Notes under the pieces: model-generated
Database searches by the model: none
Told to the model about the DNA's origin: nothing
What the model saw: only the letters and a program-made list of their open reading frames with translations
Made by a program: the position numbers and the translations under genes
In this document: one piece after another, positions 11,636-22,071 of the stretch
How the letters are laid out: each line of letters opens with the position of its first letter
Numbering within the stretch: the first letter of the stretch is position 1
Source of the DNA: Siphlonurus alternatus
Lineage: Eukaryota > Arthropoda > Insecta > Ephemeroptera > Siphlonuridae
NCBI GenBank assembly: GCA_949825025.1
Contig: OX463781.1
Location: 2,395,066-2,459,065, forward strand
DNA: 64,000 nucleotides
Reading direction: 5' to 3'

Positions 11636-11717
<82 letters not shown>

Positions 11718-14700
11718 TTATTTATTTATTTATTTATTTATTGCAGAAATGAACAGAGGGCACCAAATTATGCTACTCTGATTTGTTTCAGATTTTTTAG
11801 AGCAAGGGAACTATGTACAGTATTTTTAAAAAATCAATGAAAGTGCAGAGAGAGACGTCACTGTCTTAATAAAAGGATAGGACTAAAAGAGGCGTGAGTT
11901 CAAATCTAAAGTTTGCTCAACTTTTTAGAAATACTTTCTGGCCTTTAAAAAATCTGAAAAATTCAGAACATAATTTGGTGCCCTCTGTTTAAAAAAACTT
12001 AAAGAACAGTACATTCTGGTAGCAAAAAATTATCCCAACTCCATTGATTAAGCTGGAAAAAAAAAAATCCCAACTCAAAGCAAAATGTAGTTAGGGTATA
12101 TTTTTTTCAACTGTACACTTGGCTCTCGTCCGAGAGGTCCCCGGTTCAAATCCCGAACATCGCAGATTTTTCGTGACTTGGGATGGCTACTAGACGATAG
12201 AGTTGGTAGGAGGAAGGCAGCTAATGGCTGTCTATACTCCGCTGGGGTGATTAAGATGGCGGAATGTTGTGTAAACAACATGCGTGCCCCACTGAGAAAC
12301 GGTACTTAACTGTCTGGCGTACAGACTGGGTATTAGGAGCCCCAGAGAGCACTGCGAACAATGCTGAAAAACAAGTTACGCCATTGGTAACCAGTCATTT
12401 TTTTCGCAGCTTACCAATGTAGTTAGGATATCTTCCCACTATGACATTGATGTACTTTAGTTGTCCTGCATATTTATTGAGCCAACTCGCAGGATGCCGA
12501 GCCCAGCCACGCGGCCTGCAGCGTCTGCAGACCCACCTTCAGTCGCACACCAAGGAGAAGAGGGTGGGGTGTCCGGTGTGTGGCGGGACCTTCGCTAGCA
12601 AGACCAAGTTCTATGACCACTGCAGCCGCCAGGTGCCCAAGAACCGTGAGTCTTGTAGCAATAATATAGTCTTCTCTGCATGTTGCTGATCACACGAGAA
12701 ATAAGAACACACCCGCACAGTGTAGATTGCAAATTTATAATAAGCAGGGACCTTATTCCATGTTAATTAGATTATGTAAGATACTTCCACTGTACATAAA
12801 ACACAGTGTATCAATTTTAAAAGGCAGGGGGTCGAAAAGACCCGCTATTGTAATCACATGTTAAATAAAAAGTTTTTTTTTCTTTTTTTTTTTTTCTTTC
12901 TTTTTCTTTACTGTATTTATTTTTATTTTTTTTTTTACTATTTGTTTCTGGAAATACATCTAGCTGATTGGCTAACTACGGATTACAAATTTTTCCAGAA
13001 TTTTTGGAGAAGTATTTCACACTTTTTTCCTGCTTTAACCCCCCCCCCCCCTTTCCTCCCACTTGGCAAAGTTAGGGTTAATGGTTAGGAGATTACAGGT
13101 AAAAAAAGCAAATGTTTTCTTCTCAGAGAATGAGTACCAGTGCTCCCACTGCGCTCGCTCCTACTCCAGTGAGCGGCTGCTGCGTGACCACATGCGACAC
13201 CACGTCAACAGCTACAAGTGTCCCCTCTGCGACATGACGTCGCCCACCCCCTCCAGCCTCAGCCTGCACATCCGCAACCGACACATTGCCGACAAACCCT
13301 TCAAGTGCGACTACTGTGAATACAGGTGAGTCTACGTGGAGGGTGGCTGCTGCTTCTGTAGGTCATCCTACCAGTAAATACTTCTTGGCTGCACACTGGG
13401 GGTCAAGCTAAACCAGACATCTGAGGGAGCCGTGAGCCAATGAAAAAGTGCCACGTTGCAATTATGGTGACAGTAAAAGCTGGACGCTTGGCTTAATCCA
13501 AGCAATAGCTGCACTATTTGGCAACGTTGCTTGATTTTACACTACTTCATTGGCTGGCAGCACTCGTGGTTTGATGTTCGGTTTAACTTGACCCCCAGTG
13601 CACTAGACCTAATCAGTCTAATCATTATTATCCGAGATTTGAGATAATATCTTTTGTCTAAAATAATGAGCTATCTGCTACTACGATCTCATTGCGATAA
13701 TGAGCTACCTGCTATTTCAGGTGAGCACGACAATGAACTTTACTTTATACAGATTTACAGTACAGCTCAGAATTTCACTCCACTGATATACATAGCTTGT
13801 TATTGTGGACATAAGTAGCAAGGCTAATTTTCAGGGCGAAGACGCAGCACAACCTGGACATCCACATGAGCGTCCACTACAGTCAGGCGTTGTACCGCTG
13901 TGAGGCCGAGGGGTGCGGCTTCACCTGTCGAACTATCGCCACCCTCAACAAACACGCCAGGAGGGTGAGTCATCACAGAGTTACCAACAACTCTTACGAA
14001 GAACATGGAAAATATTTGTATTTTTCATTTTCTGAAATTTTACCATTTGCGGTGTCTTTTAAAATTCAAATTCATCTTTTATTAATTCCATTTGTTCCTA
14101 CAATCATATTTTCATTCACATGACATATGTTGAGATTTATAGGACAAGTCAATCTAAAGCTATGAAATAGAGTCATTTAACATTACTTGAAGTCATTCAT
14201 AGTCCATGTAGTTTTGTACACTATAGAAACATTTATTTAGCAGCCACCTTTTTACACTCACTTTAAAAACATTTAAATTTTCACATCATTAGGCAGCTTA
14301 TTGTACAAAGACAGGAAACTGATAAAGGGTCCCTTTTTATACATATTCATTCTACAATAAATTGGAGAAATTACATTTTTTAGATTTCTGGTGTTATGAT
14401 TATGATGCACTTCATGTTGTTTAAAATCTGACATATTTCTCTTTACAAACATTACACTTTCCATAAAGAATATACAAGGTAGTGTTAAAATAGCTTGCTC
14501 TTTAAATATTTTTACACAAGAACCTCTCTTTTTCACAAAGAACATGAGACAGATTACTTTCTTCTGTAAAATAAAGAGTCTGTTGATTTCTGGAGAAGTT
14601 AATAATGATTAATATTTTACTATTTCCATTTTTTACAATGTAATATTCAATGGTGAAACATTTTATTCTTCTTGTGCTGTTTCTTGCTCACTATCTGGAG

Positions 14701-16854
14701 GAATTAACAAAACTAATTGGTTGATTGAAACCCTCATAGTGTGAATGAAAGTTAAACCTCACTGTTTTATGAAGCATGCAGTGATGCCAAGTTTAAATTT
14801 AGTTTTAATCACCAATTAATGCAGGTCAAGTAACGGGTCTAATGTCCCATGGCAAAGTGTCTAATACACACTGTGTCCATAAAGGACCTCAAAATTTTCA
14901 TTGCACAAATGGATAGAGGGTGCAAAGTTATGCTGCTCTGATTTTTTTCACACTCTTCAGAGTTCAGGAAGTATTTTTATAATATTATTGATACTCCGTT
15001 TTGTGACGCCTCGACTATTATAGAAGTGACCCAGTAGGACTTTACGGCCTCAAAAAAGGGCATCGCTGAACTTTCAATAATTTTTTAAAAATAGTGTCCA
15101 TACTCTTCAAAACCTGAATACAATGGTGGCAGAACTTTGTACCCTCTTTTAGTTTCTACAATAAAAAATTTGAGGTCGGTACTCTACTACCTGTCAATAA
15201 GGTGATTGCATGAGCAACCCAATCAGTCTACTTTACAGGGGCTGAGTGAAAACATGCGCACGCAGGTCGCCATGCTGGATTATTGGTAGAGAACTCTGCA
15301 TGCAGGCAAAAGATTAAAAAATACATTATAAATTATTTAAAATGATAATAAAATAAAAAATGTGAGGTAAACAAAATGTTTAAAATAAAATTTACAAACT
15401 TTTGCTCACCTCATAATTTGAAATCTTTTCTTCATATATTTCTAAATAATTTTTTTAATATTTTGTCCTGTGCTTATACATTGCGGAGCTCCACCAGGCC
15501 ACCATTGACGACTGGCGGACAACTGTTGAAACTTCTGATCTGACATCACAAGCAAACGCCTAATAGCATCAATGTGTCATGTGTAGGAGCACGGGGAAGG
15601 CAGTGAGAGCGTCTACTGCTGCCACATCTGTGACAAGCGATACTCGAAGGGAGCCAAGCTGAGCAACCATCTCTGCAGCACACACAACTTCAGACTGCCT
15701 TCAGGACACTCTCGCTTCAGGTGAGCTTCATTGTGGGGTGTGTGAGGAGTATAGAATCATAGCAATGATTTAAGGGGAAGTACCTAATGTTAAAAAAATT
15801 CCCACAAATGAAAATTGAAACATATCTTAAAATGTTCTCTCTACAGTAGTTATCAGTTACACAAATTAGATCGAATTTCGTACCTGATACTTTAGTGCTG
15901 TTAACATTAGGCCTTACTCTTAAATATTAGGGAAAATACTTCAGGAGGTGCAACTTCTAAAACCGTCCCCAAATTTGAGCACAACATTGGGAAGATTGGC
16001 CGCCCAGTTTTGGAAGGAACCCACAAAACCCTAAGTACATAATATGTTAGGTTCACGAAGAGCCGGGAGGTTACATTCAGTCTCTTGTGAACAGTACCTA
16101 ATAACCGGGGTCAAATAAGCAAATAAATGAAGGAAATGAAAAAATCCTGACTAAATGTCGTATTTATGGTGTTGTCAATCCTGTAAATTATGCTACAGCA
16201 TTCTCATATTTTGCAATGTTAACGATTAATCTCAGTTACTTCGGAGTCAAAGAATATTTCCCTGCAAACGAATAGAATGAAATATATTTTAAAAAATCAA
16301 GAATGTTCTAAAATTGCATCGCTTATGGTTTGAGCAAATTCAGTCTTACAGTTTTCTTACAACAGCTCCATTTCTGGTTTTCGTCCATAAGGCCAATGTT
16401 AAACTTCTACCTCAGTTTTCACAAAGCTGATAAGACAGATTCGCTTCAAAATTTGTATGCCACCTATTGATGGTGAGTTCAAAGTCCCCTGCAAGTCTTG
16501 TTGCATTCAGGCGGTATGATTGCGAGATATCAATCTACTGAGATTCATCCTTAATCAGATACAACCATCCTCGTTTGAGTTCACATTCTAACCACCGATG
16601 TCCCCAGGTACAAGGCTGACTCTGAGGGTCTGTTCCGCCTGGAGACGGTGCGTTACGAGAGCCTGGAGGTGACCCAGGAGATGATCCAGGAGCCGCAGTC
16701 CCAGCTGCTGCTGCTTGAGGACACCCCGCTGTTCATTGCCTACGAGACGCTCGACCAGGAGGGAAACATCACCTCGCAGCTGGTGGGAGGACACCCCCTG
16801 CCCGAGGTGCCCGTGGTGTTCCTCGAGACACACCCTGAGTACGCATCCTCCTAG
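8832..16854 (+). CDS. HINFP: HINFP/MIZF-type C2H2 zinc-finger protein (histone H4 gene transcription factor)
   Basis: Nuclear DNA-binding protein; in vertebrates HINFP activates histone H4 genes at the G1/S transition. Eight exons: 8832-9216, 9961-10103, 10533-10731, 12493-12645, 13127-13325, 13835-13964, 15587-15720, 16608-16854. All junctions are GT-AG, phases 1,0,1,1,2,0,2, giving 529 aa. The first ATG is preceded by an in-frame TAA at 8802. After an acidic N-terminus come about ten C2H2 fingers; the first four have the C-x4-C spacing typical of HINFP and the fifth lacks a normal second His. Diagnostic blocks are [58 protein letters not shown] and [17 protein letters not shown], each close to human HINFP. 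The exons are GC-rich while the introns are AT-rich and full of transposons. Confidence 0.96.
9420..9760 (-). mobile_element. Non-LTR retrotransposon 3' end fragment
   Basis: Translated on the minus strand, about 9560-9650 gives [24 protein letters not shown], the usual C-terminal end of insect LINE reverse transcriptases. The flanking sequence looks like 3' UTR. Truncated relic in HINFP intron 1. Confidence 0.6.
10118..10325 (+). repeat. 42-bp tandem repeat
   Basis: About five copies of GTGTCTTTTTAAGAGGGTCC-AATTTCAACCTGGGGGACTGG, the last displaced by an 11-bp insertion. The array starts only about 14 bp after the HINFP exon 2 splice donor. ORFs on both strands here are repeat artefacts. 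Confidence 0.93.
10860..11018 (+). mobile_element. LINE 3' tail ending in (GAATTT)n
   Basis: It contains GTATTTAGTGCCTTGGTTAT, then AAATAAATATTAATTTGAATTTGAATTT. The same tail ends the LINE at 42290-42875. A 5'-truncated insertion just after HINFP exon 3. Confidence 0.7.
11040..11640 (+). mobile_element. Jockey-like LINE, 3' end fragment
   Basis: An open frame at 11103-11468 encodes a piece typical of the C-terminus of insect non-LTR reverse transcriptases: [23 protein letters not shown]-like, [14 protein letters not shown] and a terminal [19 protein letters not shown]. It is followed by a short 3' UTR and (ATT)n. The same family recurs at 14150-14560 (minus) and 32660-33040. Confidence 0.7.
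11634..11742. repeat. (AT)n followed by (TTTA)n microsatellite
   Basis: About 75 bp of alternating AT, then about eight TTTA units, between a LINE tail and a family alpha MITE in HINFP intron 3. Confidence 0.95.
11742..11992. mobile_element. Palindromic MITE, family alpha, copy 2
   Basis: TTGCAGAAATGAACAGAGGG and CACCAAATTATGCTACTCTG are mirrored by CATAATTTGGTGCCCTCTG at the right end. The centre carries GAGTTCAAATC, like a Pol III B box. Confidence 0.75.
12105..12390 (+). mobile_element. tRNA-derived SINE
   Basis: The head contains GGCTCTCGTCCGAGAGGTCC then CCGGTTCAAATCCCG, an excellent B box with a T-loop-like context. A body of about 220 bp follows. It does not fold as an intact tRNA (no matching acceptor arms), so I call it a SINE in HINFP intron 3. 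Confidence 0.6.
13655..13770. mobile_element. MITE, family epsilon (AATAATGAGCTATCTGCT), partial
   Basis: It has two AATGAGCTA-CTGCT blocks and TTTCAGGTGAGCACGACAA, as in the copies at 18522, 31490 and 57908. It lies in HINFP intron 5. Confidence 0.65.
14150..14560 (-). mobile_element. Jockey-like LINE 3' end fragment
   Basis: Minus-strand frame 14273-14545 encodes [18 protein letters not shown] and [10 protein letters not shown], the same reverse-transcriptase C-terminal region as at 11103-11468. It lies in HINFP intron 6 in reverse orientation. Confidence 0.65.
14882..15188. mobile_element. Palindromic MITE, family alpha, copy 3
   Basis: GGACCTCAAAATTTTCATTG and GGATAGAGGGTGCAAAGTTA are mirrored by ACTTTGTACCCTCTTTT and TTGAGGTCGGTACTCTACTA. 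HINFP intron 6. Confidence 0.78.
15772..15925. mobile_element. MITE, family gamma, short copy
   Basis: CCTAATGTTAAAAAAATTCC on the left and TGTTAACATTAGGC on the right, with GTTATCAGTTAC inside. HINFP intron 7. Confidence 0.6.
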
Positions 16855-16917
16855 GGCCCTGCTATGTAGCAAAATGGTCCTTATGTTTTCTAAAATTACA
16901 GTTTAATTTGAACCTTG

Positions 16918-17949
16918 AGGGTAAGGTAATACGGATCAGCTGATCGATGTAGTTCCATTTGATTAACATGTAAACCTTAGCAGATAAACAAAATTTGTTT
17001 TTTTTTTGTTTTTTGTTTGTTTGTTTGTTTGTTTGTTTTTTTTTAGAGACAGATTCTAGTTTCTAAAAGCCACAGAAAAAATTTCAAAACAAATATTCGA
17101 GGCAATTTTTTATTTATTTATTTATTTATTTTACTTTGGCAATAGAGGTTTCAAGTCATATGTGCCTCTCGCTGCACAACTGTTGTCACTAAGGTCCATC
17201 TTGCACTTGAAAATGAAGCAAAGTGTTTTTTTAACTTTTCTCGGTAAAAAAATCTAGATCTTGAATTATCCACTGACTTTTTCAGTTTGGACCAAAGTTC
17301 TGTAAAGGAATTTTCCCCAAAAAATATTATTCTTAGTGAAAAGACAAATTCACGTTTTTTTTTTTTTTACATACATAGGTTTAGATAGGATGGTGGGAAC
17401 ACCGAAAAATCAGTCTCTATGGGAAAGTCATATGCTGATAATTTAAAAAAAAAAAAAAAAAATGGCTTGAATAAATGTTTTGAATTTTATTTTCCGGCTT
17501 TTAGGCAACGACTATATACTGGAGGATGGCCTAGAACAACTTATTGAAGAACCTCAACACTTGACAATTCTCGCCAACCTTCGGGGAAGTCCGCTAAATG
17601 AGCCACGTGCTCGGGCGGTTTCTTTGAAGACGTCAAAGATTTGACAGCTTGACAGATTTGACAGATGGCTAATAAAGTGGCATCTTTGACCGCGGTATCT
17701 TTGTAGCTGACTCTAGGCCAATCAAATGCGCTAGAAAAGTCAACGTTGTGACGTTACTGGGTTAAGGAAATGTCGGTCGGTTGGCGGCAAAAACGTTAGG
17801 CCGTCCTCTTAGTAAATAGTTCTTGGATTTTAGGTGCTTATAAAATCCGTCTCTCAAAAAAATTTCAGAATTTTTGTAAATCTGCTAACGTTTACATGTT
17901 AATCAAATGGGGTTATGTCGATCAGCTGATCCATGTTATCATACCCTTA
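16918..17949. mobile_element. Long palindromic MITE, family zeta, with nested element
   Basis: It begins AGGGTAAGGTAATACGGATC and ends GTTATCATACCCTTA, with mirrored CATTTGATTAACATGTAAACC / GTTTACATGTTAATCAAATG. Relatives are at 23654-24048 and 34386-34784. A second repeat (TCCATCTTGCACTTGAAAAT block, also at 39230-39515) is nested at about 17150-17440. It starts 64 nt after the HINFP stop codon, so the HINFP 3' UTR must enter it; the first AATAAA I see is inside, at 17470. Confidence 0.8.
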
Positions 17950-17997
17950 AATCAATAGACAACCTGCATGAATTTTTTTATTGTATATTTGGATACA

Positions 17998-18258
17998 GGA
18001 CCTCGAGTTATTTTTTCATTTTTTATTTATATTATTTATTTTATGTTATATTTTTTTTATTGTTATTATTATTTTTTTAACCTTACAATATTGCTACAAG
18101 CACTGTGACGTCATAGTCATACAAATATTTAACACACAAACATAAAATGTTACATGACTATGACGTCACAGCATCTTTCCCCTCGATTTTGAGGGTGTTA
18201 GAGGGTTCAAAAAAATCTGAAAAAAAAAATTGTCGATACTTAACTCGAGTTCCTCTAT
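17998..18258. mobile_element. Palindromic MITE, family eta (GGACCTCGAGTTA)
   Basis: GGACCTCGAGTTATTTTTTC on the left, TAACTCGAGTTCC on the right. CTGTGACGTCATAGTCAT is mirrored by ATGACTATGACGTCACAG. Degenerate relatives are at 5770, about 19380-19580, 21240 and 31965. Confidence 0.8.
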
Positions 18259-18521
18259 CCAAACATGCATTACAAAAGTTATTATAATGGCGACGTTGTG
18301 AGTTAGTTGTATCAAAGACATTATGCTAATCACAATCACACCATCACATGGTCTTGTGTGTTCACACCCCCCATAAAAAACCTCACACTTTCGTGAGCCA
18401 GAACACTTAGTGGAAAATACGTGATACCGACAAGTATGAACATAATTGCCCAATATTTTATACAGAGTGTGTCCAAAGACTTTTTATTTGTGTTTTCTTT
18501 CTTTGACGATCTCGCAGAGTA

Positions 18522-18735
18522 TCCTACATAGTATATCGTCCCTCGTCAGCAATAATGAGCTGTCTGCTGCCACGATCTCGTTGCAATAATGAGCTGTCTG
18601 CTTTATCAGGTGAGCGCAACAATATGTTATAACTATTTACAGCTCATAATTTAGCTCACCTGAAATAACAGATAGCTCATTATTGCAATGAAATCGTGGT
18701 AAGCAGATAGCTCATTATTCCGGACAAAAGACGAA
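18522..18735. mobile_element. MITE, family epsilon (AATAATGAGCTGTCTGCT), best copy
   Basis: TCGTCCCTCGTCAGCAATAA, two TAATGAGCTGTCTGCT blocks, and TCAGGTGAGCGCAACAA, all mirrored by AACAGATAGCTCATTATTGC and AGATAGCTCATTATTCCGGA. Confidence 0.78.
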
Positions 18736-19784
18736 ATGGCATTTTAAAATTTATTTATGAATTTGTACTTAACGAGCCATCTGCAAATGAAGATCATTCT
18801 GTTTGTTCAAATCAACCAACATTGTTTGCTGTCCATCTTTCGTTGATAAGTAAATTGTCTGATATAAAATGTAATAATACTTTGCAGTAATTTATAAAAT
18901 GTTTCTAAGACTTTAAGTATAATTTCAATAAGCAAAATGTCAAAAATTGTGTGAACACTTTATTTTTCTCACTCAAGTCTTATAATTTTACTTTTATTGA
19001 ATAAAATTGAATATTCAATGACGGAATGAAATGTTATTTGTGAAATTCCACACTTTCAATGTGTTTTCTGCACAGCTTTCCTCACTGACTACCTCTAAAC
19101 TTCTCCTACAGTCAGTCTACAATGGGGCCTTGAATTTGCAATAGTGGCTTCTTTATTTATTTTACCATGAGAAAAAGGGGAAGAAGTAGCAAGATAGAAC
19201 ATAAAACGACTTTGTCGTCAGTTTTATGATGGGTTGTAAAGCACTAAAATAACGTAACGAGAGAACTAAGGTTAAACCACGGCTAGCTCTGACTGTTTCA
19301 CCGGGCAGGGACTCAAATATCCGGCCCATGCAGAGAGACTTTCCACCATGTGTCTGATCACCTAGCCTTGCATCTATTTTGTATTGCATATTTTTTTGAA
19401 CCTTCAACACTAATAAAGTTGTGCTTCTAAACACTAGCTGTGACGTCATGCAAATATTTTACACAAAAACATAGGGAAAGATGTGACTATTATGTTTTGC
19501 TGCTTGATTTTAAGAGTGTTAATTAGTGGGTTAAAAAAAAACTTGAAAACAAAAATTGAAGTAACTCGAAGTATCCAACAACATATTTAATGCAGCTTGT
19601 CCATTCTGAAGATTTTACCCTGGAAGCCCTGGAAGGAATTTTCTTTAAGCCTTTTCAAATGACAGTTTTTGTACCAAATGATACCAGGCCTCAAATTACA
19701 TACTAAGTTTCTTCCTTTGCAGCCGCAACTTTGCACAGATGAAAATAATGCAAATACTCTAAAATAACTCCTGGCCTAATGGAG

Positions 19785-20060
19785 AAATTTTTATTGCAGA
19801 AATGAATAGACAGCATCAAATTATATTACCCTAGATATTTTAGAGGCCAGGATGTATTGCTAAAAATTTATTTTAAATTCTGAACCCACGCCCCTTTTAG
19901 TCATATCCTTTTTTTTAAAAGTGACGCCTGCCTCTTTACTCTCAATATATTTTTGAAAATAGTTCCCAGGCTCTAAAAAATATGAAAAAAATCAGAGTAG
20001 CATAACTTTGCACCCTCTATCCATTTCTGCAATAAGAAAATTGTACATGCAAGTTGTTCA
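19785..20060. mobile_element. Palindromic MITE, family alpha, copy 4
   Basis: TTGCAGAAATGAATAGACAG on the left, CACCCTCTATCCATTTCTGC on the right. A nearby partial relative spans 20393-20620 with ends ATGGACAGCTTGTATGCAA / ATACAAGTTGTCCAT. Confidence 0.7.
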
Positions 20061-20392
20061 TTAATAAAAATATTTGAGGGATAATTTAGCATGCAAAAAA
20101 TAAAATTAGCAGATATAGAATGTATTTAAATTTTATTTTGTAAATTTGATCAGTTGACTACAAAATGGAAACGTGAAAGTCCAGAAAATGTGAAAGAGCA
20201 TGTTTCAGACATCTGGTTTATCTTCTAGGCAGTATGTGTATTAATTAAGAAAGATCGTTAAGTCCCCTAAGTAAATTTGTACAATAAGTTTTTAATTAGT
20301 TTGTGTATCTAATTAAGTAGATTGAGCACTTGTGATCTCCTTAAAGTTAAAAAATTAGAAAACTTGACCGTCTGAATATAGCTAATGGACAG

Positions 20393-20620
20393 CTTGTATG
20401 CAATTTTTAATTGCAGAAATTAATACAGGGTACCAAATTATGCTGTTAAAAAAAGATATTGAAATTACGGAGAGAAGCGTCACTTCTTAATAAAATTATA
20501 GGGACTGAAAGGGGCATCAGTGTTGGTCTAAACTTTGCCTGACTGTTTAACAATACTTTCCGGAACCAAAAAAATGTGGAAATTTGTGCAATAATAAATT
20601 GTCATACAAGTTGTCCATTC
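20393..20620. mobile_element. MITE, family alpha relative
   Basis: The terminal inverted repeat ATGGACAGCTTGTATGCAA mirrors ATACAAGTTGTCCAT. Inside are AATTGCAGAAATTAATACAG and an AAGGGGCATCAGTGTTGGTC centre. Confidence 0.65.
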
Positions 20621-21595
20621 TCATCGTTTGATAGCATGTACTTTTATTTCTTACTTTATTTTAATTTATTTCATTTTTTGTTATATTTTATTTTATTTAG
20701 GGGGAGAGTTGTTCATCCTTTTAATTAAATCATAAAGTTACAGAAAGGTGAGAGTTTTACGAGGAACCTTTCAAACACTCCTCGTAAATTTCAGAGAAAG
20801 TTCCTCTGCTGTATCAAAATTACTTAAATTTGTTAAAATCATTGCTCTTTTGATATTTATTCTTTTCTTGTTTCTCTAAATCACCATACAGAACAAAAAC
20901 TAATGCTTGATTGTAGTTTTGTAGTTACATATTTATTAAAAATAATTTACATGCCATGCCTTAATTGTCATGGTTATATAGTTGCCCTATACCAAAGTAC
21001 TTGAAAACACAAGGGAGAAATATGACATTTTTATTGCATATATTTTTGAATAGCGCACCTCAATTCTTTACTGTAATTGTTTTTCCAAAAAAAAAAAAAA
21101 AAAAAAAAACGTTTAAAAAAACACCTTTAAAACTTGAGGGAAAAGGTATCTGTGATAGCCCTTTTAACTTTAAACTGCGTGGCTTATTATTCAACAGTAT
21201 AATAATAGATGACTTTAACCGCGGTGTTGGAGGGTTCAAAGAGAAGAAAAATGATAATTCGTAACGTGAGGTCCTTTATCCAAATATGCAATAAAAAATT
21301 AATGCAAATTCTCCACTCAATTTAGCGTTGAGTTTAATTCCTGTATGCCAAATGTATAGTTAATATTAAACCTATTTTTACATTTTTCAGGGAAGTTTTG
21401 TCAGCAGTACAATATTGCTTATTGTAATTAACGTTACATAAAGTGTATAATTATGTACAATTTTCTTCGTGTTTACTTGTTATAAAGTTTGATGAGCAGC
21501 TAGCATGCCACTTTTACTGCAGAAATGAAAAGATTTTTTTTTTTTTTTTTTTTTTGAAGAGCCTGAGAATTATTTTTTAAAAATTATTGAATTGA

Positions 21596-21915
21596 GTATC
21601 GACCTTAATTTTTTTTATTGCAGAAATGGATACAGCGTGCAAAGTTATGCTACCCTGATTTTTTTCAGATTTTTTAGAGACCGGGAACTAATTTTTAAAA
21701 AAATTATTGAAAGTTCTTTTTGTGACGTCACGAGACGCCGCTCCTGAAGAAAAAGATAGGACTTGCCACCGCTTGACGTCACAAAAAGGACTTTCAATAA
21801 TTTTTTTAAAAATAGTTCCCGGGGTCAAAAAAATCTGCAAAAAATCCAGGGTAACATAACTTTGCACGCTCTATCCATTTCTGCAATAAAAAATTTTGAG
21901 GTCGATGCTCCATCA
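21596..21915. mobile_element. Palindromic MITE, family alpha, copy 5
   Basis: GTATCGACCTTAATTTT and GGATACAGCGTGCAAAGTTA are mirrored by ACTTTGCACGCTCTATCCAT and TTGAGGTCGATGCTCCAT. The centre has TTTTTGTGACGTCACGAG mirrored by CTTGACGTCACAAAAA. It lies about 160 bp beyond the CSP stop codon. Confidence 0.8.
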
Positions 21916-22071
21916 CAGACGTCAAAGGCGTCACTTCTTAATGAACTAAAAGGGAAGTGCAGTGGGTTCAAATTCCAACTTTGACCCAAATTTTTTACAA
22001 TAATTCCCGGGCTGAAATCCGATTATCATAATTCGGTTCATTTCTGCAGGTAAAAAGAGTACATCGCTAGT

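Noticed and set aside
12105..12185. Possible tRNA gene (good B box)
   Set aside because: No acceptor stem or D-arm pairing was found; it is better explained as the head of a SINE.
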